5,587 nucleotides of DNA, taken from the NCBI GenBank assembly GCA_015490115.1, contig WFYM01000086.1, positions 1 through 5,587 of the forward strand, written 5' to 3'. Shown here piece after piece: positions 1 through 4,789 of this stretch. Numbering within the stretch: position 1 is the stretch's first letter; each line of letters begins with the position of its first letter. The notes under the pieces are model-generated. The model ran no database searches, was not told the origin of the DNA, and saw only the letters and a program-made list of their open reading frames with translations. This DNA comes from Aquificaceae bacterium. Lineage in GTDB: Bacteria > Aquificota > Aquificia > Aquificales > Aquificaceae. Position numbers and translations under genes: made by a program.

Positions 1-2
1 CC

Positions 3-119
3 CTGATCCTCGGCAAGTTCATAGTGGGCTACAGGACCCACAAGGTGGAGGGTGTAAAGCACGTGAGTTCTTTAGAGGAGATACTGAAAGAGGTGGACCG
101 CTTCTACTCCTCCCGCTAA
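3..119 (+). CDS. C-terminal fragment of an unidentified protein
   Basis: An open frame enters from the left edge and ends at TAA (117-119), giving the last 38 residues of a protein whose start is outside the window. The visible tail has a short hydrophobic stretch (LILGKFIVGY), a basic/His segment (RTHKVEGVKH) and a final amphipathic helix (SSLEEILKEVDRFYSSR). Codon choice (AGG, ATA, GAG) matches the neighbours, so the frame is credible. I do not recognise the family. The beta-strand, GV, then 'sLeEil' helix pattern is seen at the ends of several Rossmann-like or HAD-type enzymes, but that is too general to assign a function. The next gene begins 11 bp downstream on the same strand, so co-transcription is possible. 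Confidence 0.6.
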   Translation: MILGKFIVGYRTHKVEGVKHVSSLEEILKEVDRFYSSR

Positions 120-128
120 ATTATTTAG
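116..128. repeat. 13-bp perfect palindrome before the 117-aa gene
   Basis: CTAAAT-T-ATTTAG is a perfect inverted repeat with a one-base centre. It includes the TAA stop of the upstream gene and ends 2 bp before the ATG at 131. It is an AT-rich island in GC-richer sequence and overlaps a possible -10 element (AATTAT, 119-124, 6 nt before the ATG). It could be a regulator-binding site or a chance by-product of an AT-rich promoter; a single copy cannot decide. Confidence 0.35.
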
Positions 129-130
129 GG

Positions 131-484
131 ATGGAAAGGGACCTTAGCTTCTTAGAGGGAATGCTCTTTAAGACCATGTTCGCCGAGATAGAGGAAAGAT
201 ACAGGGAGGTGATGGACATATACGGGAACGATTATGAGATAGCGTCCTTAGCCACCCACCTCAAAGAGATCAGCGAGACGGTAAAGGAGATATATAAGGA
301 GATACCGAACCCGAACAAAAAACTAACGGAAGAACACTACACGACACTATACGAGGTCTTAAAGGATGTGAGCGGTATACTCTACGACCTCTCCATAGCG
401 GAGGGGGAACAGCTCAGTTATGTGATAGTCCAAGCTTACAGGAAGCTCGACAACATAAACTCCCTCTTTGAAAAGCTGGTATGA
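131..484 (+). CDS. hypothetical helical protein, 117 aa
   Basis: This small acidic protein is unrecognised. It looks almost entirely alpha-helical: an N-terminal helix with Glu/Arg-rich heptads (residues about 8-28), a second helical segment (about 38-57), a short break at NPNKK (about 60-64), then two more helices (about 66-90 and 93-116). There are no cysteines, signal peptide, membrane segment or obvious catalytic motif. The shape suits a small helical bundle or partner-binding protein, which is inference. The start is the first ATG after the upstream stop; no clear Shine-Dalgarno sequence precedes it, only AGGG directly abutting the ATG. The 3' end overlaps the phosphoribosyltransferase gene as ATGA (481-484), a typical translational coupling that suggests the two proteins are made together and may act together. 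It could be restricted to relatives of this organism. Confidence 0.75.
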   Translation: MERDLSFLEGMLFKTMFAEIEERYREVMDIYGNDYEIASLATHLKEISETVKEIYKEIPNPNKKLTEEHYTTLYEVLKDVSGILYDLSIAEGEQLSYVIVQAYRKLDNINSLFEKLV

Positions 485-1140
485 TCTTCGAGTCGAGGGA
501 AGAGGCTGGAAGGATCTTGGCTCAAGACTTAAGAGACAGGGTAAACTTAGAAGACAAGCCCATAGTCCTCGCAATACCGAGGGGAGGTATACCGGTAGCC
601 TACCAGATAGCTAAGACCTTGAAGATACCCATGAGCGTCGTCGTCGTGAGGAAGCTGGGACTCCCTTGGAACGAGGAGGCGGGTTTTGGAGCCGTTGACC
701 CTGAAGGCTCCGCTTACATAGACGAAGAACTCGTCTCCCGTGCGAGACTCGATCTGGAAACGGTGAAAAGCATAGCAAAAAGGGAACTCGAGGAGGTGAG
801 AAAGAGGGAGAGGATCTTCGTTCCCGAAGGATACCCGAGCTTGAAAGACAGGGAAGTAATTATCGTAGACGACGGCGTCGCTACCGGATACACAGCCATC
901 GCAGCCTCCAACTTCGCGAAGAAGAAAGGGGCAAAGAAGGTGATAGTGGCTGTCCCCGTTTGTCCCAAGGAGGCTTGCGGGAGGTTCGAAGGGAAGGTAG
1001 ACGAGTTTATATGCCACCACACTTCTTCGGAGTTCAGCTTTGCGGTCGGACTCTTCTACAGGGACTTCCACCAGCTCTCGGACGAGGAAGTTCTCGGCTA
1101 CATAAAAATGGCTAAAGAAGAAGGTCTCTTCGAACCTTGA
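481..1140 (+). CDS. phosphoribosyltransferase-domain protein
   Basis: A 219-residue type I phosphoribosyltransferase-fold protein, of the stand-alone 'predicted phosphoribosyltransferase' kind (COG1926-like). The PRPP-binding signature lies at residues about 126-138 (VIIVDDGVATGYT, with the paired Asp130-Asp131 that contact the ribose hydroxyls). The PPi-loop motif PRGGIPVA is at 33-40, and VVVVRKLGLPWNEEAGFGAV (53-72) matches the conserved segment of this group. The central helical insertion (about 84-112) is very rich in Glu, Arg and Lys. Substrate is unknown for the family; it is not recognisably apt, hpt, upp or pyrE. There is no signal peptide, so it should be cytoplasmic. The start ATG overlaps the stop of the 117-aa gene (ATGA), and the trpG gene follows after only 12 bp. 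A link to nucleotide salvage is plausible from the fold but unproven. Confidence 0.88.
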   Translation: MIFESREEAGRILAQDLRDRVNLEDKPIVLAIPRGGIPVAYQIAKTLKIPMSVVVVRKLGLPWNEEAGFGAVDPEGSAYIDEELVSRARLDLETVKSIAKRELEEVRKRERIFVPEGYPSLKDREVIIVDDGVATGYTAIAASNFAKKKGAKKVIVAVPVCPKEACGRFEGKVDEFICHHTSSEFSFAVGLFYRDFHQLSDEEVLGYIKMAKEEGLFEP

Positions 1141-1146
1141 TATATT
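1141..1146 (+). promoter_or_regulatory. -10-like box of trpG
   Basis: TATATT fills the first half of the 12-bp gap between the phosphoribosyltransferase stop and the trpG ATG, leaving exactly 6 nt (ATTCTC) before the start codon. No Shine-Dalgarno sequence and no good -35 hexamer are visible. If used, transcription would begin at or next to the ATG, giving a leaderless mRNA. Confidence 0.45.
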
Positions 1147-1152
1147 ATTCTC

Positions 1153-1722
1153 ATGAAGGTTCTCATGATAGACAACTACGACTCCTTCACATACAACCTT
1201 GTCCAGTATCTCGAGAGCCTCGGAGCTGAAGTGGTTGTAAAGAGGAACGACGAAACTACTATAGACGAGATAAGGAGGCTGAAGCCGAAGGGGATAGTAA
1301 TATCACCCGGACCATGCACTCCGAAGGAGGCTGGTATATCCGTAGATGTGATAAGGGAGTTCTACAGGAGCGTTCCCATTTTGGGGGTCTGCCTCGGACA
1401 CCAGTCGATAGGCTACGCCTTCGGAGGTAAGATAATAAGGGCGAAGAGGCTCATGCACGGGAAGGTCTCCGAGATAACCCATACGGGGGAGGGGATATTC
1501 AAGGGTATACCGAGTCCCTTCAGGGCTGTCAGATACCACTCCTTAGCTGTAGATAAAAACTCCCTCCCAGAGTTCCTAAAAGTCACAGCTTGGTCCGAGG
1601 ACGGGGAAGTCATGGGTATACAGCACAAAGAACTCCCCCTCTTCGGGGTCCAGTTTCACCCCGAATCCGTCCTCTCCGAATACGGAATGGAGATGCTGAG
1701 GAACTTCCTCGAATTCCTCTAA
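1153..1722 (+). CDS. trpG: anthranilate/aminodeoxychorismate synthase glutaminase subunit
   Basis: A 189-residue class I glutamine amidotransferase that releases ammonia from glutamine for the partner synthase: TrpE for anthranilate (tryptophan) or PabB for 4-amino-4-deoxychorismate (folate). Family signatures are clear: N-terminal [15 protein letters not shown] (6-20), oxyanion-region SPGPCTP (51-57), the nucleophile elbow GVCLGHQ with Cys80, the HGK motif (102-104), RYHSL (127-131), and the catalytic pair His169 and Glu171 in [15 protein letters not shown]. Length is normal for the stand-alone subunit. Sequence alone does not separate TrpG from PabA, and many bacteria use one protein for both. 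No trpE or pabB lies nearby, which fits the scattered biosynthetic genes of Aquificales. The ATG at 1153 is supported by the [12 protein letters not shown] start. The gene ends in a 4-bp tail-to-tail overlap with the minus-strand gene that follows. Confidence 0.93.
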   Translation: MKVLMIDNYDSFTYNLVQYLESLGAEVVVKRNDETTIDEIRRLKPKGIVISPGPCTPKEAGISVDVIREFYRSVPILGVCLGHQSIGYAFGGKIIRAKRLMHGKVSEITHTGEGIFKGIPSPFRAVRYHSLAVDKNSLPEFLKVTAWSEDGEVMGIQHKELPLFGVQFHPESVLSEYGMEMLRNFLEFL

Positions 1723-2039
1723 ATGTCCACGCTCTCTATGTTGTATACTTCGAAGACTTCTTTGTGTCTGAAGAGACCGAGGGCTTCCCTGTAAAGGATT
1801 AAATATCTCCTTACCTCCTCAGCTTCTTTTTTCTTCTCAAAGAACCTTCTCCTCAGCCTCACAGAAAGCCTCATGGAGAAGGTGGGTGTTCCCGAACTTT
1901 TCTCTATCCTGCCCTTGAGATACAGGATGGCTCTTTTCAGCCTCCTCAGCTCCGATATCAGCCTTTCGAGTCTCTCCCCGTAGCTTCCCCCTACCGAAGC
2001 TATCTCCCTCAGTATCTCCTCGTCGAGGGACTCCTTCAT
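1719..2039 (-). CDS. hypothetical basic coiled-coil-like protein
   Basis: A minus-strand gene that fills the space between trpG and the molybdoenzyme gene. From ATG at 2039 it encodes 106 residues; in-frame starts also exist at ATG 2051 and TTG 2063 (114 residues). I prefer 2039 because TATGAT lies 7 nt upstream of it, matching the box spacing of neighbouring genes, and because [10 protein letters not shown] is a natural beginning. The protein is helical and Arg/Lys-rich: an amphipathic helix with Leu heptads ([20 protein letters not shown]), a Ser/Thr-rich break (KSSGTPTFS), then a very basic helix ([16 protein letters not shown]...) and a YREALGLF segment. No cysteine, signal peptide or membrane span is present. 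The family is unrecognised; the basic charge could suit nucleic-acid or ribosome binding, which is inference only. Its TAG stop shares CTAA with the trpG stop, an end-to-end fit that supports a real gene. Confidence 0.65.
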   Translation of the reverse strand: MKESLDEEILREIASVGGSYGERLERLISELRRLKRAILYLKGRIEKSSGTPTFSMRLSVRLRRRFFEKKKEAEEVRRYLILYREALGLFRHKEVFEVYNIESVDI

Positions 2040-2046
2040 AGTTTTT

Positions 2047-2052
2047 ATCATA
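2047..2052 (-). promoter_or_regulatory. -10-like box of the basic hypothetical gene
   Basis: Read on the minus strand, TATGAT lies 7 nt before the ATG at 2039. It supports that start over the upstream TTG at 2063, since the box would lie inside the coding sequence if the longer form were correct. No convincing -35 is visible. Confidence 0.3.
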
Positions 2053-2073
2053 AACTCTATCAAAGGTTCGGGC

Positions 2074-2079
2074 TAAGAT
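2074..2079 (+). promoter_or_regulatory. -10-like box of the molybdoenzyme gene
   Basis: TAAGAT is followed by 6 nt (ACTCCC) and the ATG at 2086. No purine-rich ribosome-binding site occurs between the box and the start. It shares a short divergent promoter region (2040-2085) with the minus-strand hypothetical gene. Confidence 0.4.
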
Positions 2080-2085
2080 ACTCCC

Positions 2086-2688
2086 ATGGCGAAGAGGAGG
2101 GTAGTAAGCCCGACGGTAAAGAGGAAAGACAGACTCCCTCCCGGACAGCACTGGATCCAGTATCCTCTGGTCTACGACATAGTCGAGAGGGTTCCCGATT
2201 TCGACATAGAGAAATACAGGTTCAAGGTCTGGGGTGAGGTAGAGAACCCGATAGAGCTGACCTACGAGGAGATCCTGAAGCTCCCTTCAGTTGAGGTCCT
2301 TGCGGACTTCCACTGCGTCACCCGTTGGAGCGTTAAGGAGATCCTGTGGGAGGGGGTTCCCACCTCCGAGATAGTCAAGATCGTGAGACCGAAGCCCGAA
2401 GCCAAATACGTCTTTGTTTACTGCCTCGAAGGTTACACAACGAACCTTCCATACGAATACTTCGTAAAAGAGGACTCCCTCCTCGCTTACAAGATGTTCG
2501 GTGAACCTCTCCCGAAGGAACACGGCTTCCCTTTGAGGCTCGTCGTTCCCCAGCTTTACGCTTGGAAGAGTGCCAAATACGTCTGGGGCATAGAGTTCAG
2601 GAAGGAAGACAGACCCGGCTATTGGGAGGAGAGGGGATACCATATGGTAGGGGACCCTTGGAAGGAACAGCGCTACTGGGGAGACTGA
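2086..2688 (+). CDS. sulfite oxidase-like molybdopterin oxidoreductase
   Basis: A 200-residue protein consisting of the molybdopterin-binding domain of the sulfite oxidase family (Oxidored_molyb type, COG2041). The Mo-ligand cysteine is Cys77 in DFHCVTRWS. Other family landmarks are YRFKVWGEVENP (44-55), LEGYTTNLP (114-122), LLAYKMFGEPLPKEHGFPLRLVVP (132-155) and YAWKSAKYVWGIEF (158-171). It lacks the C-terminal dimerisation domain of true sulfite oxidases and any heme domain, so it belongs with the short bacterial 'sulfite oxidase-like oxidoreductases' whose substrate is not settled. The N-terminus (MAKRRVVSPTVKRKDRLPPG) is basic but has no hydrophobic core after the arginines, so there is no Tat signal. 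It should be cytoplasmic and is not a periplasmic MsrP/YedY. No membrane partner such as MsrQ and no cytochrome gene is adjacent. The ATG at 2086 is the only close start and has a TAAGAT box 6 nt upstream. Confidence 0.88.
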   Translation: MAKRRVVSPTVKRKDRLPPGQHWIQYPLVYDIVERVPDFDIEKYRFKVWGEVENPIELTYEEILKLPSVEVLADFHCVTRWSVKEILWEGVPTSEIVKIVRPKPEAKYVFVYCLEGYTTNLPYEYFVKEDSLLAYKMFGEPLPKEHGFPLRLVVPQLYAWKSAKYVWGIEFRKEDRPGYWEERGYHMVGDPWKEQRYWGD

Positions 2689-2694
2689 ATTGTA

Positions 2695-2700
2695 TATAAT
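2695..2700 (+). promoter_or_regulatory. -10 box of tmk (perfect TATAAT)
   Basis: A consensus TATAAT sits in the 18-bp gap after the molybdoenzyme gene, with exactly 6 nt (TCCCTT) before the tmk ATG. No -35 hexamer and no Shine-Dalgarno sequence are recognisable. It implies a leaderless or nearly leaderless tmk transcript in addition to any read-through from upstream. Confidence 0.5.
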
Positions 2701-2706
2701 TCCCTT

Positions 2707-3288
2707 ATGCTAATTACCTTCGAAGGTATAGACGGCTCCGGGAAGACCACCCAGTCGAGAAGACTCTTCGAGTTCTTAAAGGAAAGAGGTGTAAAGGTCC
2801 ACCTCTTCAGGGAACCAGGGGGAACCGAAGCAGGTGACAAGATAAGGGAACTCCTCATGTCCTTCGAACTCGATCCGAAAACCGAGCTTCTCCTCTTCGA
2901 AGCTTCAAGGGCTGAACTTATGAAGGTTGTAAGACCCCTTCTTGAGAGAGGAGAGGTCGTCATACTCGACAGGTTCACCGACTCGACCCTCGCCTATCAA
3001 GGATACGGGAGGGGTCTCGACCTCGACCTCATCAGAAGGCTCAACGACCTCGTGACGGGAGGTATAAAGCCGGAGGTCACCTTCCTCCTCGACTTGGAAC
3101 CGAGCGTAGCCCTCAAAAGGTTAAAGGAAAAGACCAGGTTCGACGATCCGAAGCTCCTCGAAAGGGTGAGAGATGGATACAGGGAGATAGCCAAGGCGGA
3201 GCCTGAGAGGGTCTTTTTGATAGACGCTTCGCGTTCGGAGGAGGAAGTTTTCTCAGATATCGTTTCGTTTCTGGAGGGGAAGTTTTAA
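2707..3288 (+). CDS. tmk: thymidylate kinase (dTMP kinase)
   Basis: A 193-residue cytosolic enzyme that phosphorylates dTMP to dTDP with ATP, an essential step to dTTP. The P-loop is at 7-14 (GIDGSGKT, with Thr15 following). REPGGT (35-40) is the typical phosphate/nucleobase-side motif, the DRF triad is at 88-90, and the dTMP-binding TDSTLAYQGYGRG follows at 91-103. The P-loop has Gly rather than Arg before SGKT, while basic residues sit in the LID (KRLKEKTRF, about 137-145: Arg138, Lys140, Lys142, Arg144), as in bacterial type II enzymes. The LID is short, as in the Aquifex aeolicus enzyme, which this protein resembles along most of its length as I remember it. The start MLITFEGIDG is canonical. 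The gene follows the molybdoenzyme gene by 18 bp, with a consensus TATAAT in the gap. The AT-rich bases after the TAA lead into a GC hairpin at 3298-3317. Confidence 0.96.
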   Translation: MLITFEGIDGSGKTTQSRRLFEFLKERGVKVHLFREPGGTEAGDKIRELLMSFELDPKTELLLFEASRAELMKVVRPLLERGEVVILDRFTDSTLAYQGYGRGLDLDLIRRLNDLVTGGIKPEVTFLLDLEPSVALKRLKEKTRFDDPKLLERVRDGYREIAKAEPERVFLIDASRSEEEVFSDIVSFLEGKF

Positions 3289-3297
3289 TTTAGAAAG

Positions 3298-3317
3298 GCC
3301 CCTCCGGGCGGAGGGGC
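3298..3317 (-). terminator. GC-rich hairpin, probable terminator
   Basis: GCCCCTCC (3310-3317 on the minus strand) pairs perfectly with GGAGGGGC (3298-3305) around a 4-base GCCC loop: 8 bp, seven of them G-C. Read on the minus strand it is followed by CTTTCT, a modest U-rich tail, and would end the MFS mRNA or the candidate small RNA. Read on the plus strand, 10 bp after the tmk stop, it is followed by six A and not T, so it is a poor intrinsic terminator for tmk, though it may still stop or protect the 3' end. Confidence 0.6.
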
Positions 3318-3327
3318 AAAAAATCTT

Positions 3328-3345
3328 GGGGAGGGAGGGGGAGGG
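3328..3345 (+). other. G-quadruplex motif downstream of tmk
   Basis: Four G-runs (GGGG, GGG, GGGGG, GGG) are separated by single A residues, the pattern expected to form a very stable parallel quadruplex in DNA or in a plus-strand RNA. It lies just after the terminator hairpin in the tmk/MFS intergenic region and corresponds to the C-rich tract of the minus-strand transcript. Confidence 0.45.
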
Positions 3346-3370
3346 AGTTTCTCACCTCCTCTTTAGTATC

Positions 3371-3399
3371 AATATAACAGAATTGACTCCCCCTGTCAA
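3371..3399 (-). promoter_or_regulatory. sigma-70-type promoter, minus strand
   Basis: On the minus strand a perfect TTGACA (3394-3399) is separated by exactly 17 bp from TATATT (3371-3376), a 5/6 match to the -10 consensus. The -35 box overlaps the TGA stop of the MFS gene (3396-3398). It is the only place in the window where I find both hexamers at ideal spacing. Expected transcription start is near 3364, reading away from the MFS gene toward the GC hairpin and then antisense to tmk. The -35 is part of the inverted repeat TTGAC-N7-GTCAA (3383-3399). Confidence 0.5.
3383..3399. repeat. inverted repeat TTGAC-N7-GTCAA over the -35 box
   Basis: Perfect 5-bp arms flank a 7-base T/C-rich centre on the plus strand. 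The dyad covers the -35 element and the start of the spacer of the minus-strand promoter, the usual place for a repressor operator. In RNA from the MFS gene it would form only a weak 5-bp stem that includes the stop codon. A single copy is seen, so this is suggestive only. Confidence 0.3.
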
Positions 3400-4736
3400 G
3401 TGATCTCCTCTATCGACCTCCCCTTAGCCTCCACCCCGAACAGGGACCAAAGGGAAAAAGCGAAAAGACCGAAGGTCCAAAGGAAAAGTATGCCGAAAAG
3501 ACCAGCCCTGTAGTCCACCTCAGCGAGCTTGATGAGGACCGGGGGTGAGAGCGTCCCCCCTATCCTCCCAAGTATGGAGATTAGACCTATCGCGGTAGCC
3601 CTCACGTGGGATGGGAATATCTCCATGGCGGTGACGTAGCCGACGCAGGCGAAGGAAAAGGCTGTGAAGGAGTAGAGGGCGAAGGGAAGGTAGAAGTCCT
3701 CCGAGAGGATGAGGGCAAGGGTGGAAGCTACCGAGAGTATAAGTATCCCGAGACCGGTCGGCTTCCTCCCGAGGTAGTCGGAAAGAAGCGCGGTGATAAC
3801 ACCTCCCACGAGACCTCCCACACTCCCCATAAGGAATATGATGGGTATCTTCTCCTGTCCTAAGTTGAGGGAAGGTGCGACGCTAACGGGTATCAGCGTA
3901 ACCATACCGTAATAAGTTGTGAGTATAGTAAAGCTCATGGAGGTCGCAAAAAGGAACCTCCACCTGTATCTCCCCAAGATCTCCCTAAAACCCTCCCTTA
4001 TACCTCCGTCGAATACGGTGACGGGGACCTTCCCCGAAATCCTTTGCACACCAGCCTCCTCCTCCACAGCCCTCACGATCCTTTCCGCCTCCTCAACCAT
4101 ACCCTTAGAGAGTAGCCACCTCGGTGATTCGGGGACGTGCCTCCTCACATAAACTATGAGGAGAGCTATAACACCCCCCAAGAGGAAGGCTACCCTCCAA
4201 GAGATCTCCTCGGGAAGGTTCTTAAAGAGAAACAGGGCTGTTAGGGAAGCCATAATGCTCCCCACGTTCCAAGAGGCGACTATAAGACCGTCCACCTTAC
4301 CCCTGTGCCTCGAAGGGATGAACTCGTCTATGGCTGAGTGTATGGCTGCGAACTCCCCGCCTATACCGGCTCCCGCAACGATCCTGAGGGCAAAGGCGCT
4401 GTAAAAGTCCCAAGAAAACCCCGTGAAAAACGTCCCTAAGGAGTAAGTAAGGAGCGTAATAAGGAATATCTTCTTCCTGCCGTACCTGTCGGCGAGGTAG
4501 CCGAAGATAAATGAGCCGGCTATAGCCCCTATGAGGAAACCGCTGACGAGCAGGGAACTCTGAACGGGCGAGAGTTTTAAAGACCCGCTCATGCTCCCGA
4601 GGACGTTCCCAACTATCACAACTTCGAAGGCGTCCAGTATCCAAGTGATCCCCAGAGCTATCAGGAACCTCGTATGGAAGCGTGTCCAAGGCAAGGAGTC
4701 TAACCTGACGGTTATATCCGTTTCCACTTTCCTCAT
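3396..4736 (-). CDS. MFS transporter, sugar-porter/metabolite:H+ symporter type
   Basis: A 446-residue inner-membrane protein of normal MFS length with about 12 hydrophobic segments in two halves and a charged central loop (about 210-260, including EEAERIVRAVEEEAGV). Motif A is GYLADRYGRKK (79-89) after the second helix, and its second-half copy is LLSDYLGRKPTG (318-329). PESPRWLLSKG (202-212) and the C-terminal VEAKGRSIEEI (435-445) are hallmarks shared with the sugar porter branch. The opening DSLPWTRFHTRFLIALGITWILDAFEVVIVG resembles bacterial and archaeal putative metabolite:H+ symporters for sugars, aromatic acids or dicarboxylates. The substrate cannot be read from sequence. ATG at 4736 fits the family start. 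TATATT ends 10 nt upstream, no Shine-Dalgarno sequence is present (the leader is CCCTCCT, the opposite polarity), and a GC hairpin about 80 bp after the stop is the likely terminator. It is divergent from the PEBP-family gene. Confidence 0.92.
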   Translation of the reverse strand: MRKVETDITVRLDSLPWTRFHTRFLIALGITWILDAFEVVIVGNVLGSMSGSLKLSPVQSSLLVSGFLIGAIAGSFIFGYLADRYGRKKIFLITLLTYSLGTFFTGFSWDFYSAFALRIVAGAGIGGEFAAIHSAIDEFIPSRHRGKVDGLIVASWNVGSIMASLTALFLFKNLPEEISWRVAFLLGGVIALLIVYVRRHVPESPRWLLSKGMVEEAERIVRAVEEEAGVQRISGKVPVTVFDGGIREGFREILGRYRWRFLFATSMSFTILTTYYGMVTLIPVSVAPSLNLGQEKIPIIFLMGSVGGLVGGVITALLSDYLGRKPTGLGILILSVASTLALILSEDFYLPFALYSFTAFSFACVGYVTAMEIFPSHVRATAIGLISILGRIGGTLSPPVLIKLAEVDYRAGLFGILFLWTFGLFAFSLWSLFGVEAKGRSIEEIT

Positions 4737-4789
4737 AGGAGGGTAGAATATACTTTAGGGTTAGGGTTTAGTATGTTCTCGATGGGGGG
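4737..4789. promoter_or_regulatory. divergent promoter region, MFS / PEBP genes
   Basis: This 53-bp gap must hold both promoters. On the minus strand TATATT (4747-4752) ends 10 nt before the MFS ATG. On the plus strand TAGTAT (4769-4774) or the overlapping TATGTT (4772-4777) could be the -10 for the PEBP gene, 15 or 12 nt before its ATG. Between them lies TTTAGGG-TTAGGG-TTTAG (4754-4771), a short tandem repeat that could bind a shared regulator. A run of six G just before the PEBP ATG is a weak ribosome-binding candidate. No -35 of quality is seen on either strand. Confidence 0.4.

Larger units (their letters stand above)
3292..3364 (-). ncRNA. candidate C-rich small RNA
   Basis: This predicted transcript of about 70 nt is inferred from an unusually good promoter upstream (3371-3399, minus strand) and a strong terminator-like hairpin at its end. 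It would begin near 3364 with AAAGAGGAGGTGAG, whose GGAGG and GAG can pair with CCTCC and CTC just downstream (stem 3340-3359, AAA loop, one bulged U). A C-rich single-stranded tract with repeated CUCCC units, an A/U-rich stretch with six U, and the 8-bp terminator stem follow. The SD-like AGGAGGTGAG has no start codon at proper spacing; the only nearby frame is a 21-codon GTG frame that begins inside it and ends in the terminator, so protein coding is unlikely. CCUCCC tracts could pair with ribosome-binding sites of other mRNAs. The alternative is simply the 3' untranslated region of the MFS gene. Confidence 0.35.

Noticed and set aside
547..1071. Long minus-strand open frame (174 codons) antisense to the phosphoribosyltransferase gene
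   Set aside because: The plus-strand frame carries clear PRPP-binding motifs; the antisense product has no recognisable domain and is a shadow of codon bias.
1837..2151. Minus-strand frame of 104 codons crossing the divergent start region
   Set aside because: It overlaps both the basic hypothetical gene and the start of the molybdoenzyme gene and lacks any domain; the alternative frame at 1719-2039 fits the gap between neighbours.
3292..3355. 21-codon GTG frame within the candidate small RNA
   Set aside because: Its start lies inside the SD-like sequence with no spacing and its codons run through the terminator stem, so translation is unlikely.
3351..3364. Plus-strand CTCACCTCCTCTTT resembling the 3' end of 16S rRNA
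   Set aside because: Similarity stops after about 10 bases around CACCTCCT, as expected from any complement of a Shine-Dalgarno sequence; there is no rRNA here.
4297..4689. Second minus-strand frame of 130 codons inside the MFS gene
   Set aside because: It is out of frame with a full-length, motif-complete transporter and its translation is Arg-rich nonsense.
4754..4771. Telomere-like TTTAGGG/TTAGGG units
   Set aside because: Fewer than three full units occur inside a bacterial divergent promoter; this is best read as a short local repeat, not a telomere or mobile-element end.
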